Shown piece after piece: positions 1 through 12,079 of a stretch of 64,000 nt of DNA. This DNA comes from Hymenochaete sp. R1 (lineage: Eukaryota; Basidiomycota; Agaricomycetes; Hymenochaetales; Hymenochaetaceae), in assembly GCA_019400425.1 (NCBI GenBank), contig JAFREE010000002.1:124001-188000 (forward strand), read 5' to 3'. The position numbers and the translations under genes are program-made. The notes under the pieces were generated by a model. It saw nothing but the letters and a program-made list of their open reading frames with translations. It searched no databases and was not told where the DNA came from. Within the stretch, counting starts at the first letter, position 1. Each line of letters starts with the position of its first letter.

Positions 1-340
1 TAGACTCCAGAGTGAATCGTCCTTTTTATTTAACTTTACTTTATTTCGTTTTATCAGAAAATATTGCCTGTTGTTCTACATCTGATATAAACATCGAATA
101 CCTGTAGTCAATCAGACTTACAGTTACTCCCGTGAAGTTGATATTGCGTTCAAGACAACATAACGACTCGGCCCAGGTTCCAAGTCGGGCGTATTTGTTA
201 GGAACGGATACCTGCTTGCGCTTGCTTAGCATGCCACACTCGTCCGCAGTAGCACTGCAGTAGCCTGTATCCCCACTCCTCCTAACATTGCCAAGTTTAA
301 ACTTTCCGGTCATTTCCAAGTCAGCACTCTTTAGTCGTTT
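1..340. other. 3' flank of the methyltransferase gene
   Basis: No gene recognised. Short ORFs here lack family features. The stretch is probably 3' UTR and terminator region of the minus-strand gene that ends at 341. Confidence 0.4.
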
Positions 341-1744
341 CTACACCAATCCGATCTTCCAGCCCACCCAAACAGCAAATTCGGCACCAAGCCAGCTACC
401 TCCCTCTTCAGAACTCGCCAGCCTCCAAACCTCCCATATCCCCTTCACCGCCCACAAATCCAGAAACTCCTGTATGACATCCGCAGCACGCAGCTCCACC
501 GCCACCACCGCCACCGTATGTCCCGGCCGTGAGTAAGCATTCAGCGCACACACGAGCGCAGGCAAAAGGGCCGGATTGTATACGCAATCCACCGCGAGGA
601 TCAAGTCAGGTGGGTCTGCGAACTCGAGCTTGAAATGTTTCAGACGTGATTCCGGTGAACAGCGTTGGAGCTCCAGCCAGTCAAGGCCCTCGACACTAAC
701 ATTAACATTGCTGCTGCTGCTGCCGGCCCCTCCTTGCTCGGCGTTTATGGCGTTGCTTGAGGACGACGGCGACGTCGGTGCCTTAACCCGTTGCGCTCTC
801 GGCGACTTGTGTCGACTTGCCGAATGGTTCTTGAGCTGGTGTTGCTGACCTGGCAAGGCCGCCGCCTTCTGCATCATGCCCAGATTCGCGGCAATGTTCT
901 TCCGGATGAGGGGCAGGAGGTGATCGAGATCCGTTGCGGTGTAATGTTGCACCCAAGGCGAAAAGACGAGACTTAGGAGACCGGTACCGGAACTACAGTG
1001 TGTGTGTATGTCGTGAGTCCTGGTCTTTTGAACTGAACCGACGGTGAGAGAGCACATTTACCCGAGTTCAAGAACATTACACGTCTTCAGTTTCTTGGGG
1101 TCAAAAATAGCCTCAACCGAAATGGAACTGAGTTGTTGCAAGAATATCTGTCCGAGAGCCACGCTTTCAGAACGGATCAGTAGCGGTAAGACAGAAACGA
1201 AAATCCATGATACCTTACTCTCCACAACACACTTCCTATGTTCCATCGATTCATATGGAATATTCAAAGAAAAAATGCAATGAAATTTGGCTACAAACCA
1301 GTGTCTCCTTTCTTAGAATGCAGGATGCTTTTGTCCTGCACGAGCTCTAGCTCGATCGTATCCAGGTCGTCCTCGACTTTCTTCGAAACGATCCTCCGAC
1401 CGTGCTTTTTAGATGCATGGGCAGGGAAAGAAGCGTCCGAAGAGCTTGGCGAAAGGGGTCGTCGTGGCAGCTCGAACTTAACGATCAACTTGTCTTGTCT
1501 GGAGTCGACCGAGCCTAGACCAGAGAAGTTGCCTGCAGAACTACTTTGGGCTTGATTCCGAGAAAGTTGAGTGTAGAGTAAAAAGACCTGTGGGAGAGAA
1601 GTTGGCGAGTGGATTCAGTCTGGATGTCGGGTGCCTCCTCACCTCTTCTTCCGAGTCTTCGACGCAAACAGAAAAACCTGGTATTTTCACCAGGCCATTT
1701 GGACTGTAGACGTGTTGCCTACCCCCTTGAAGTTCTCCCAGCAT
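341..1744 (-). CDS. RKM5: Protein-lysine methyltransferase, Rkm5/METTL21-like
   Basis: Seven-beta-strand SAM-dependent methyltransferase, probably a protein-lysine methyltransferase acting in the cytosol. In yeast Rkm5 modifies a 60S ribosomal protein. The spliced model has five exons (1643-1744, 1299-1587, 1214-1235, 1062-1163, 341-992) and reads through for 388 residues. The order is family-typical: an EVFLLYTQLSR segment, GDTGSVLWR, the SAM-binding motif NVLELGSGTGLLSL assembled across an intron, and the DLILAVDCVYNP post-I/motif II region. Residues between the Rossmann core strands hold a Ser/Gly-rich insert (about 1000-700) of low complexity. Exon 3 is only 22 nt but restores GSVLWRVSVALGQ exactly. 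It is divergent from PCP1 with about 196 bp between start codons. Substrate assignment is inference; METTL21-type alternatives (VCP or chaperone methylation) remain possible. The exact ATG (1744) is not certain. Confidence 0.85.
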
Positions 1745-1940
1745 GTAGAGCCCAGCTTAGTTCATGAATGCACGAGAAGAAGGTCCGTTACTGCCGATGC
1801 CGGGCTGATGACGCGGGAGCTTTGTCGATCGTTCTGACGCAGAGTCGCAAGACCACGGCTCGGCTGAAGTTCTCATCCTGACTTTCGTCCGTAGCTCAGC
1901 TGGCGTCCAAAAAACGAAACGACGACGGAAGCGTCGGTCA

Positions 1941-3894
1941 ATGCTCGCCCTTGCCGCATCTTCTCGTGCGACACGTAGAGCTCTAAACTCACCATGTCTC
2001 CGCTCAGCGTTCCATAACCGTATCCTCAACCCGGCACCTTTCGTGTCGCAACCTCTTTCCAAACGATACTTGCCCCGGCTTGCACGCTCGTATTCTGACC
2101 CAAACAAACGCACGCTCGAGAAGATTAACGATGGCGAACATAATCCAGAGAAAGATTCGAAAATCATCTCGTATATGAAGGAGCTCGCGAAGGAGGAGGA
2201 TAACCAATTCGCTAAGGATGCAGCGCGCTTCCGTCAACAGACTGGCATTCCAGAGCCTCCTCCTATAGCGCATTCGCAGCCCTCCACAAACACTGAGCTT
2301 GAAGTTCAGAAAGAAATGGATGCGGTAGCTCACGCGCAATTGGGACCAAGTTACCGATCCGAGTTGTTCAAGGAGGACCCAACGTTTGAGCAGCCAAAGT
2401 TCGAGAATGAGGTCGGAAGGCCAAAGGTTTGGGGTCAAGTCGGGGTACGTCTCTCTATCTCATTTCTTTGCCAAGCTATTTTTAAAATGACGAACTGGTA
2501 TTTCATTCCTTTTTTTTTCCTTCAAAAAACTCCAGTTCGTCTCTTTTGTGACGCTAATTGTCTGGGTCCAAGCTGGTGAATCGACGAGCGTCGATACGAA
2601 GAGAGCGAGCTCGGTATTTCCTGCAGCATTTGTGATTTCCAACGATCACTTGCGTCGATTGAGATTGAACGCTTTGTCTGATGTATGTTCCATATTCTAT
2701 TAGCAACCACCGTTGATTTTTTATCGCTGACGCTATCTTTAGAGACTTAAGAAAGGCCTGCAAAAGATGAAGGACAGACTATCCGGCTTCCCTAGTTCAC
2801 TTTCGTTCCCTATCCTTTGGTCATACGTGCAACTCGCGAACGGGTACATCAATGCCTCGGAAGGAAAACGCGCCGCTTACACCATCTGTGCCGTCAATGG
2901 GGTCGTGTGGCTGATGTGGCAGGTGAAAGTGCTGGGTCCGTTTATGCGCAGGCACTTCATGCATCACCCGCTGTCAGGAAAATCGTACACCTTGCTGACG
3001 AGTATATTTAGGTAAGTCGCGCTTCACTGTCGAAGCTTGAGTACGCCCATAATTTATTTGTCTAGCCACCAGTCGTTCATCCACTTGATGATGAATTCCT
3101 TTGCTTTAGTTAGCTTTGGTTCGTCGATTTGATTTCACGCATTTCGCGGTAACCTTGATTAAACTGAGTATAGGTTCTGCTGCGTCGACGTATCTCGTCA
3201 AGAAGCAAGCGGAGAACAAAGAAGGTCTGTTAGAATCGACCCCAAAATTTCATTTCTTCGCTCTTTTCATCTCAGGTGGGTACCTACACCAACAAATACC
3301 AAAGAAGCACTCTTTACTAAATTGCTCTCTCAGCTGGTCTCTTTTCTGCCCTCACTTCCCACATCGTCGCCGCACGCCTCACTTTCCCCAAAGTTCTCGC
3401 TCAGCTCCGAAACTCTGAAGCCATGTCCTCCGCAACGACAGGAGCAACAGGTGCATTCCGTCGTATGACATCGACAGCTCGGAGCACTGCCAACAAGGCT
3501 GCTCCTGGCGCAGTGAATGATATACTCCCGTCCCTAGGCGCATCTGGCGCGATCTATGCAACGGTGACCCTATCCGCTTTGGCTTTCCCCGACGCGCAAG
3601 TATTCTTGATCTTCCCACCTATTCCGATTCCAATAACATGGGGTGTTGGAGGTATGGTATGTATGGATATCTTGGGTATCATCAAAGGATGGCGGTAAGC
3701 CTTGTCTTCCTCATATCTGTCTTTATGATAAGATACTTATGAGGATCTGTAGGTTGTTTGACCATTGGGCGCATTTGAGTGGTGCTGTGTTTGGTGTATG
3801 GTATTATTTCTATGGTCCTTCGGCGTGGAATGGCATAAGACAAGCGCATGTTGAGTTTGACCGACAGCGGGAGGAAAAGCGGCGGTCGGATTAG
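1941..3894 (+). CDS. PCP1: Mitochondrial rhomboid protease (PCP1/PARL)
   Basis: Intramembrane serine protease of the inner mitochondrial membrane; yeast Pcp1 cleaves Mgm1 and Ccp1. Seven exons (1941-2444, 2536-2682, 2743-3011, 3066-3118, 3174-3275, 3334-3694, 3753-3894) give 525 residues. The N-terminus is rich in Arg, Ser and Ala, as expected of a mitochondrial presequence. An acidic/lysine linker precedes the first membrane helix (FVSFVTLIVWV). The rhomboid core shows SHQSFIHLMMN in the L1-TM2 region, the catalytic serine in LGASGAIYA (about residue 429) and the catalytic histidine in DHWAHLSGAVFG (about residue 486). Every junction is GT-AG and phases agree. A stretch rich in Ser/Thr/Ala between TM segments (around 3420-3510) is longer than in yeast. 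Assignment is firm. Confidence 0.95.
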
Positions 3895-4166
3895 AACCAG
3901 AATTGAAGTGCTTATTTTCTGATTGTCAGCTACTCCACCCTACATCTCGTAATGCAACCTGTATAATTAGTGCATTAACCCCCTGCTCTTTTATAATTTT
4001 GCTAATCTTGTCCGAGTCGGTTTTTGTTATTTTTGTTAGCGCTTGACCTAGTCTCTGGGACCTTGGGGAACGTTCACGTGCATTGTGCAACTTTATTCGT
4101 GCAGTAGCGATCAGCTTACCACTTACATGTAATTGTGACTGGACTCGCCCCCTGACGCAGACGCTC
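3895..4166. other. Short intergenic region between PCP1 and the methyltransferase
   Basis: Holds the PCP1 3' end and the promoter of the next gene. A CACGTG hexamer lies near 4075. No coding signal. Confidence 0.4.
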
Positions 4167-5843
4167 ATGTTCTACTACATACATCTAACCCGACCTCCAC
4201 CGGAGAACGCAAACATCTCCCAGCCACTCCTTATAACACCCAGCATCGCCAACGACCTCCGCACCGAAGTCTACCCACACACGATCGATATCTTCTACTC
4301 ATGGGTACGATGCCATTCCAATTCCCCACCGTCCGTAGCCCAAGGGAACTTTTCACAAGTATCGACATCACCGTCGTCCTCCCCCGAAAAGACAGACAGT
4401 GTAGAAGAACTAAGACGCAAAAGGTCGCTGGGCCCGATAACGCAGCCGGTGAAGTTGACAACATGGAACGGGAATGCATACAAGGAGTATCAGGTCTTCC
4501 CGCCTCGAGATGCGAGAGCAGGCGAGCGTTGGCAGCTTCTCTTATGCACCAAGTCACAAGCACAGTCTATGAAGGGGAGGGCAGTGGCTTCTGTGGACTT
4601 ATCTGCGGGAATGGTTAGTGGTATCGGGAACCCGAATACCGCCAACGACTGTGCGGGAACTCAAATTGGACTCGAATGCAATGGGTCGTTCGGAGAGGAC
4701 GTCTTTCCGATCCTTTCAGCTCCAGTGGTTTTCGATCCGGCCTCCGTACTCAAACGGAACGCACAGATGGGACGAAAACAGGTACGGAACGAGCGTATAT
4801 TCAAACTGCCTTCCAAACTCTTGGGCACCGCGATGGACATGCAGGTCGGCCCAATAAGGATGACGGAGCACCTTTCGTTTGACCTGGACAAGGTATGACT
4901 TTTTTGAGTTTCTCACTCCTTGAGGTGGAGGTACTTGCTGATACAGATGATTGTGATTGTGAAGGAAAGAAAGTATGGGATAGCGGTGTTGCGCTTGCGC
5001 ATTGGCTTGCGAAGGCCATGACAATGGGGTTACAAGACCATTGCCAGAACCCTCAGGTTGTGCTGGACCTCATGGAAAGAGACAAGTTGATAATTGTTGA
5101 ACTGGGTATGAAAGCTCTTTGTTGATAAACGCAGGAAAGGTGATCATCTATTGGATATATGCGCAGGTACGGGGACAGGTCTGGTTTCAATCGTCCTTGC
5201 AACGTTGTTAGCAAAGTTACCAACGAATCCGAATGCTCGCATCATTGCAACAGATCTAGGTAAGCATCACGATAGTTTCCTGGGGTTTATTATAACCGTA
5301 GAAGCTATAATCCACAGCTCCTTATTGACGATGAGTTTGTAGAATCAGCAATGGAGATCCTCAACACCAACATCACGAACAACAAATACTTGTACCCTGA
5401 TATCGACCTTGAAGGTGCTGTGCTCGATTGGGACGAGGAAGACGGTACTTCCCTTTCGAATATACAAGCCAACATTGATTTCATATTGTACGCGCATTCC
5501 TTTCGCTCCTCACCCTCTGGCTTGCACATCTAAACTCTACCCAAGCATGGCCGACGTAACATACAACACCTCCTCGTTCCCCTCCCTCATACGGACGCTA
5601 GACCGGCTCGCACGTTTCCAGAAGGACGTGAAGCCTCCCCAGGTGCTCCTCGCCTACAAAGAACGCGATCCGGACGAGAAGCGGCTCTGGGAGATGTGTT
5701 ACGCCATTGGTTTGTCGTTTCAGATGCTCGGAAAGGTTCCGGGGATGGGAGGGATGCCGGTGGAGATTTACGCTGGGACGTTTAGTTTGGATTCTCATGA
5801 AGGCTCGCATGGTTGGGAAGAGGGGGGTACCGATGATAATTAA
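4167..5843 (+). CDS. Seven-beta-strand methyltransferase (Methyltransf_16 family, METTL22-like)
   Basis: Predicted SAM-dependent protein methyltransferase. Five exons (4167-4892, 4970-5105, 5167-5259, 5343-5487, 5546-5843) join in phase to 465 residues. The N-terminal domain begins MFYYIHLTRPPPEN and is followed by a variable region. The catalytic half carries KKVWDSGVALAHWL, motif I IIVELGTGTGLVSIVL (split by an intron), the acidic motif IIATDLESAMEIL and FMADVTYNTSSFPSL, which corresponds to the D-V-x-Y/W motif of the METTL21/22/Rkm5 superfamily. Start chosen at 4167 because the reading frame becomes family-like there; an in-frame ATG at 4083 would add 28 unlikely residues. Substrate unknown. 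It lies one gene away from the Rkm5-like enzyme on the other side of PCP1. Confidence 0.82.
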
Positions 5844-6214
5844 AAACTGCAGCGTTGAAAATTGACGATTAATTAAGAGACAATGCATTAAAAGAGGTAT
5901 ACGTATGGGGGACAGATCTAAAATACGAACTGATACGAAATGGTGCAGTGAGTGGTCTGATAAGCTTGAAGGATAAGGGGAAACAATTAGTATTCGGAAA
6001 TCAGGTCCCTTTTCGAGGAAGAAAGCGAAATTGGTGAAAACGAAGAGGCTGAGGCTTCGAGTCCCGACTTCTAGGACACAGTCTCGTACGGGACCAACCA
6101 GCGACAAAGGAATACAAAGTAAACGAGCTAACATGTAAGCGAGCCCCAGAGATGAGTAGAGGATATTCATTGCATGAACAAGTGAGTCAAACAGAGATAC
6201 CCACAGGAAACGAA
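5844..6214. other. Intergenic region between convergent genes
   Basis: Convergent 3' ends of the methyltransferase and the unknown minus-strand gene. No coding or RNA signal seen. Confidence 0.4.
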
Positions 6215-8724
6215 TCAGAAGTCAATAAGATCAGATAAGAAGTCAGTATCATCGCTCGCGAGGTTCAGCGTCTGAGAGCAATAGTTTGTCTGAGTCGACC
6301 CGAACCGTCCAGGCCGCCGACCACCTGTGCTGCTTTCTTCTGTGCCCAAGAGTTTGCGGCCACCGTTTCTCCTTTGAGATATACTAGTATTAATATTGCT
6401 AAGAGCCAAATACGAGGTCTCGTCAGGGAGAGAGGTTTCTTGGCCAGTCGTCATACCTCGTGCGATGTAGTTGACGTCTGCATCCAGACCCTCTGCGACA
6501 GCCTTCAAGCCTGCTTCAGCATTATTAAAGGCACGCTCAAAGTCCTCGCTGTGATCGCTTGAGCCGGAACCCATGATTTCAAGGAGGGACCGAGCAGCTG
6601 CTGTAGTCGTCGTCGTCGTCGTCCTGGGTTTTGACTTTATCGTTTTCGAACGCGCTTTTGAGTTTGCTGTCCTTGTAGATGAGGAGACGGATACCTCGTC
6701 GTTCTTCTCCCAGGTGGCCGCGTTTTCCGAGTCATCAACCAAAGGACAGTGTGCGAGATGTTCGGCTGAAAGAGGCTGAGGATGAGGAGAAGCCGGGGTG
6801 AAGGGCGAGTTTGTCGGGCCTCGCGATTCGCTTTCCGCTGGACACGACAACGAGGTTTCGGCCAGCTCAACAGCTTTGGGCGTTCGGAACGACCGTTCTG
6901 GTGCCTCAGAGGCTCGTTCAACGGCGAGTTCCTGCGCCGACACCTGCATGAATGCGGCGATTTCGATCTCGTCCTGTTCGGCTCTATGCCATTCGCTGCG
7001 CGTCCTAGACGAGGGACCGGCGGGTGTCGCCGCATATGTACCTGCAGTTGTTGAAGTACGATTCAGAGAGGGCTTAGATCTGGCTCTTGAGACTGGGAGA
7101 TCGATGGATTGGGGTGGTCGTTGAACACTGTTGTTTTTGTTGGTGCACTCTTCAGCGGTGGAAGCAGAAGTGGAAACAGAGGCCGAGGTTTTCGTTGTTT
7201 TCGCTCTTTGTTTAGTATTCGCTTTTCGTTTCTTCCCAGAACTATCCGACTTTGTTTTCTTCACTACTTTGGTGCCCGTGGCGTCCGAACATGTCGCAGT
7301 CGTTCGTAGTTGTTGCACCGAGCCGGAAGAAATAGATGTTGAACCGTCCGAAGGCTGAGCATCGTTTGTATCGAGAGGTTGCAGGACCGTAGAGGGCTTG
7401 TCTTTTTCCTTCGCGGCGTTCGCCGACTCATCAGTGGTAGATATATGCATTGCACGTGTACGCTTCAATGGCCGTGGTATGTCTTCCGACGCCGTCTGAT
7501 CTTCTGTAGAAGGCTCACGGGTAGGTTGAGGAGCAGCATGGGAATCACGAAGGGAGCGTTTCCTTATCATCTGCGGCGGCATGGCGTTCTCTTTTTGACG
7601 AGAATTGACTGAACTTCGAACGCTTACACGTCTTGTCAAGCAAGAAGTACCCGATCCAGCTGGTGGTGAAGAGCTCCTATGAGGGGATGGAAAAGATGAA
7701 GTAGCCATAGAAGCAGGGACAGCTGTCGAAGAGCCTTCGCTCCAAACAGTAGAGGCTGTAGAACCGCGTATATTCACCCCATCACTGGCTGAATCATTGT
7801 TTCCACGTTGTATTGTACAGTGACATTTCATCTGATGCAATGGAGCAAGTTCGTGTCTAAAAGAGGCGAGCAGACCAGGTATGGTACGTGCCAGAACATT
7901 TTCCACCGCGTGCTCCAGCATGGGGGCGATGCTCCCTATATGCGCTGGGATAGAGCGAATCAAAGGTTCGAGGGAGGAGACACAGCCAATCAACTGGGTT
8001 TCCTGGTGCTGAAGGGTGTTGAGTAGAGTGGTATGCTCGTGGGATGTCGAACAGAGGGAGGAAAGAGCGACGTTTTGGGCATCGTAGAGCTTATAGAGTG
8101 TGTCCACAGCCTATGTTACTGTATCAGAAAGGCCACCAACAGAAGCAGAACTGACTTCACCTTTACACTCTGATCTACTCTGTCTGAGAGAGATGTTAAC
8201 GAAGCTGAATGCGAGTCGAGGCATTTCCCTTGTGTCGCATGGCATTTGTACACTGGACGTTGTCCGTCAGTCGGTGGCAAAGTCCTCGAAGAGAAAGTGC
8301 ACATACCTACGTCAGATACGTCTGCCGCTATCCGTTCTCCGCATGCCTCAAGAGCTGCACGACAGAGCTCCACCTCCTTCACGGCCAGCTCGTTGCGACC
8401 AGCAATCGAGTCTAAGCGAGCAGAGAGTTTTTGAATACAGGCTTGCGTATCTTGGAGCAGAGCACGAGTTGATCCGACGCGATCTGGAAAAGCTATAGGC
8501 AAGTTTGGCGAGTCGGTCCTCGCGTGAGTTTCTTGACTATCGGCTTGACCTTGTATTTGAGAGGAAGAGGCAGCCTGAGTGCGAAGAGGAGGTAACCTCG
8601 CCCATAAGGGGCCTCGAGCCAATACTCTCTGTGGTTGTGGCCTAGAAGATGGTTGGGAGTGTAAGTTTGGTGATTCAGACGCATTTCTTGTCTCGATTGC
8701 GGACGAAGAGCCATTAGCTGCCAT
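6215..8724 (-). CDS. Hypothetical Ser/Thr- and Lys-rich protein, possible nuclear coiled-coil protein
   Basis: Family not recognised. Three exons (8307-8724, 8161-8252, 6215-8110) join in frame to 801 residues. The N-terminal quarter, after a Ser/Gln-rich start, carries Leu/Arg/Glu-rich segments (around TRALLQDTQACIQKLSARL and VKEVELCRAALEAC) compatible with short coiled coils. The next segment (VDTLYKLYDAQNVALSSL onward) is also helical and holds several Cys and His. The remainder is low complexity, strongly basic around KKTKSDSSGKKRKANTKQ, which looks like a nuclear localisation signal, and rich in Ser/Thr-Pro. The C-terminal 80 residues are more ordered (FERAFNNAEAGLKAV). A nuclear or chromosomal role is inference from composition only. 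It is divergent from the GATA factor gene. Confidence 0.75.
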
Positions 8725-9520
8725 GAGAATGCGGTCAGGTCAGAGTCTAAGAGCTTGACTTTCCTTGCCAGGTCGATATAGAATCTTGATGATGATGATT
8801 CAATGATGATCGAGGATCACGGATCACTACTCGACTGGTGTCGGCGTTTTCGGCTTTCAAAAAAACGTCACGTGACATAAAACAAATTCCCACGGAGCAA
8901 TCAACAGCTGTGCTGTGCCGAAACAAGATCTGAATCAAGGCCACTCTGTCATCTTTGTTCGAAAAGTCGTGATGAAAGTCCTGTGACAACAAGGTTCGAA
9001 ACAGGTGATGGTAATATAGCGATAACAAGAGGCACAGGATAGGAGTGGAGAACAAGAAGTTGTCAGCAGACAGCAAGAGTCGGAGTAATTTTGCAATAGA
9101 GATGGGCACGTAATGGAGAGAGAGGGAGAGAAAGCTGCGTGTATGTGGATGTACACCGGAGCATATCCTGATTATCTTTCGTTAATCTTTTATCTGAGCG
9201 TGAGCACAGCAGCGGAGACGGGAAAAAAAAGAGAGAGAGGAGAGAGAGAGGACGTAAGTGTCGGATAGGGATAAGGACGTATTATCAGTAATCAAGGGAC
9301 TGACTGATTAGTTAGAGTACTAGTGAGAGTATCTTATCAACCGATCACTTGGCTGATCCCCATAATGACTCGCATCTGATTGGCCGACGACGTCCTTCCC
9401 TTAATCCCTAATCGCTTTTCAACTAAGCGCGTCATCTTTCTTTCATCTTGCTCCCCTTAAGCTTCCCTCCCCCTCCTTCTTTCTTTCTTTCAGCCCTTCC
9501 TTTCCTCCTCGTCGCTCTAA
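8725..9520. promoter_or_regulatory. Shared upstream region of the unknown gene and the GATA factor gene
   Basis: About 800 bp between divergent starts. It contains the palindrome GTCACGTGAC at 8867-8876 (Cbf1/Pho4-type E-box), a (GA)n-rich stretch near 9223-9252, a group of GATA cores at 9172-9339, an inverted CCAAT (ATTGG) near 9379 and a C/T-rich tract at about 9430-9495 just before the GATA-factor ATG, which is usual for fungal promoters. Confidence 0.55.
9172..9339. promoter_or_regulatory. Cluster of GATA-factor sites upstream of the GATA factor gene
   Basis: Five WGATAA or GATAAG-type cores lie within 168 bp: TTATCT at 9172-9177 and 9190-9195, GATAAG at 9270-9275, TTATCA at 9282-9287 and 9334-9339. 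Urbs1/Fep1/SRE proteins recognise (A/T)GATAA, so autoregulation or regulation by another GATA factor is plausible. This is a motif match only. Confidence 0.45.
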
Positions 9521-12079
9521 ATGTCTCCCGTAATCTTCGAACGCCCCTCGACGATGCCCATCCACTCCAGCAACCCTCACAGCTCTCTCGCAAACCTTCA
9601 GCTCGACTCTCACACCCAAAACTCTCCCTCGCTCTCCCAGGACGGTCCAGGCACGCCCACAAATCTGCACCCTTCAGAGTCATCCGCCTCGCTGCCTTCG
9701 CCTCATCCGCCTCACTCCCAACATGCTCCCTTCCACGACCAGCCTGCCCCGGCCATTCAAAATAAAGTAAACATACCTGATCGGCCACCCAAACTCAATG
9801 GAAACGCAAATGCCAATGGCAACGGCAATGGTTCAGACCATTCATTAGCTAGGTGTGCGATGTGCAGTACGACCAGGACAGCACAATGGCGCCGTGATCC
9901 AGACGGCAGGCAGCTCTGCAACGCTTGTGGTCAGTACAAAATTTCCCACTCCCAGATTTCATTTTCGTCTTGCCGTCAGATCCCCACATCGACGTCTCTT
10001 GCGTCTTTCATTTCCTTCCCTGCTGCAGTTTCATGATAACATTTCTAATCTTGCCACGTGTGTTCAACGATCTTTCACCAAACTCTTTTTTTCTTCTCGT
10101 TATATCGCACACTCCTGCCCGCCATCTTTTTAGATCGTTTCATCCTTACCATTGCCTCGTTCCTATGATGCACGGTCATCTTACATTGATATCGCATTGC
10201 ATCGTGTTCGTCGCGCGTTCGCTCACTCATCTTTAAACAGGTCTTAGTCTAAAGACCCGACGCGGCCAGAGAATTGCATCCAAGTCTCGCACCTCATCCC
10301 CTCCAGCTGGCTCTGGATCTCGTCATCCCCATCCCCTCTCTTCAGCCAGGCAAATGTCAGGCTCCCCTCCCATGAACACCATCCCCAATAATATATACGG
10401 CCAGCAGAACAACAACCATACCAAGCTGCAGAAGCCTCAGCAGCAGGCTATCAGGGGTACGTGTCCTGGTGATGGACGTTGTGATGGCACGGGGGGTGCT
10501 CAGGCTTGCGCTGGATGCCCCACGTACAATAATGCGCTTCAGGCGCGCCTCGAGCAAGAACACGATCTCGCCAGTGCTGATTCATCTCCTTCTTCTCCTC
10601 ATCTTTCAGACACAGACAATCGTAACTCTTCAAGCCCCCGCGCTCACACACTTTCCACGCCTGAGCCAAATAGCACCGAAGGCAGCAGCAAGATGCCCCG
10701 TGGTCGCGGCACTGTCGGTGCATTGTCTTGTGCAAACTGTGGGACGAGTACAACACCTCTTTGGCGACGCGACGATGCAGGCAACAACATTTGTAACGCG
10801 TGTGGTAAGTGCGGGACCAAGCCCACGTTAACTTTGATCTTATCTCGCCTTTTCCTCCCCGTCGTATTTGATATTCCCATCTCTCAATCTTCACATCTTC
10901 CAAAAAAGGCAACAGCTTCAGGAGCGGACTTTGTATTTTTTCCCTTCGTGTCACACGCGTCGTCCTTTTTTTGATCTAATCCTTGTCTGATAACAAACTC
11001 CCTCATCTCCCCCTTTCGCATCTCCTACCGCGCATTCAATACTGATCATGGCCCCGATTTGTTTTTGAAAAACAGGTCTCTACTATAAATTGCACGGCAC
11101 GCATCGGCCGAATTCTATGAAAAAGACTGTCATCAAGCGAAGGAAACGTGTACCAGCAGCAGGCCCAGCAACGATGCCTTTGCCTTCGACAAGTCAGGGT
11201 CAATCAAGCGGACGCATGACGGAGCAAGCCGCGGCCGAGACGCTCGTCTCTGTAGGTCGGAGTGCGCACGAACATAGTCCAGGGGAAGAGAGCGACGATG
11301 ACGACTCCCATCATCCAAGAAAAAGGGTGAGAAGGACCGGAAGTGACATAGGTGGACCGGGTGGGATGGAATACGAGGAAGACAGAAGAAGGCGGGAAGG
11401 CTGGGCGGAAGGCATGTCAGGGCACCCTCATCCCCAAAGCTCGACCTTGACTTTCGGTCAATCCCAATCACAATATCCTCAGGCTGTCGGACTCGGCTCT
11501 GGGGGATATGACCTCCCACCATTGAACGCTGCCCTCGGGAATGTGGGCGACAATAAAGGTGGCCGATACAGCTTCAGTTCATCTGGGCAATCAGGGGCCC
11601 CTACGAGGGGCGAAGGTTTACCAAGTCGAACACACTCGCCAGCAACGTCCCTAGCTATTCACCAAACCCCAGCAGCGGGACCCGGAGGACCAGGATTGCA
11701 TCTTCCCCCACCACATGGTCTTGGGCAGTTTGGCCATGCGCGAGGATCTATGGCTTCTCCTCGAGCCCAATCTCCGCTTCGCGAAGGTACCGTTGGCCAC
11801 TCTCCAATTCCAGCCCCGACCATGATGGAATTTGAGCAACAATACTTCGAACTCGTCGACGAGCGCCGTAAGATGGTGGAGATCCTGGAGCGTACCGATC
11901 GCATGATTGCAGGGTTGAAGTACGGAATGGATAGGCTTCGTGAGTCCGGCGGAGGAAGCGGCGGGGAAGGCAGCTCTAGTAGGGATGGTCCTTCGGCAGT
12001 TCCCCTTGTAAGCCGGCCCTCAGGTGATCGGCGAGAGCCTATGAACGTCTGGCCCGTTCAGCAAGAAAAGAGGGAGTAG
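9521..12079 (+). CDS. urbs1: Iron-responsive GATA transcription factor (Urbs1/Fep1/SRE/Cir1 family)
   Basis: Transcriptional regulator that, in studied fungi, represses siderophore and iron-uptake genes when iron is plentiful. Three exons (9521-9929, 10241-10804, 11076-12079) give 658 residues. Two GATA zinc fingers are present, each C-x2-C-x17-C-x2-C and each split by an intron directly after CNACG: finger 1 (about residues 112-150, CAMC...CNAC, then [11 protein letters not shown]) and finger 2 (about 299-345, CANC...CNAC, then [12 protein letters not shown] and a KRRKR basic tail). Between them, at about residues 211-234, is the four-cysteine segment [12 protein letters not shown]...CAGCPTYNN, the diagnostic iron-sensing region of this family. 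A bipartite basic motif (HPRKRVRR) follows and the C-terminal region has a predicted coiled coil (about 573-615). The combination makes the family call firm; whether it binds iron here is inferred. Confidence 0.95.

Noticed and set aside
1892..1903. Perfect tRNA/RNA polymerase III A-box-like sequence TAGCTCAGCTGG
   Set aside because: No matching B box, acceptor stem or cloverleaf downstream; it lies in the short RKM5-PCP1 promoter and is probably chance.
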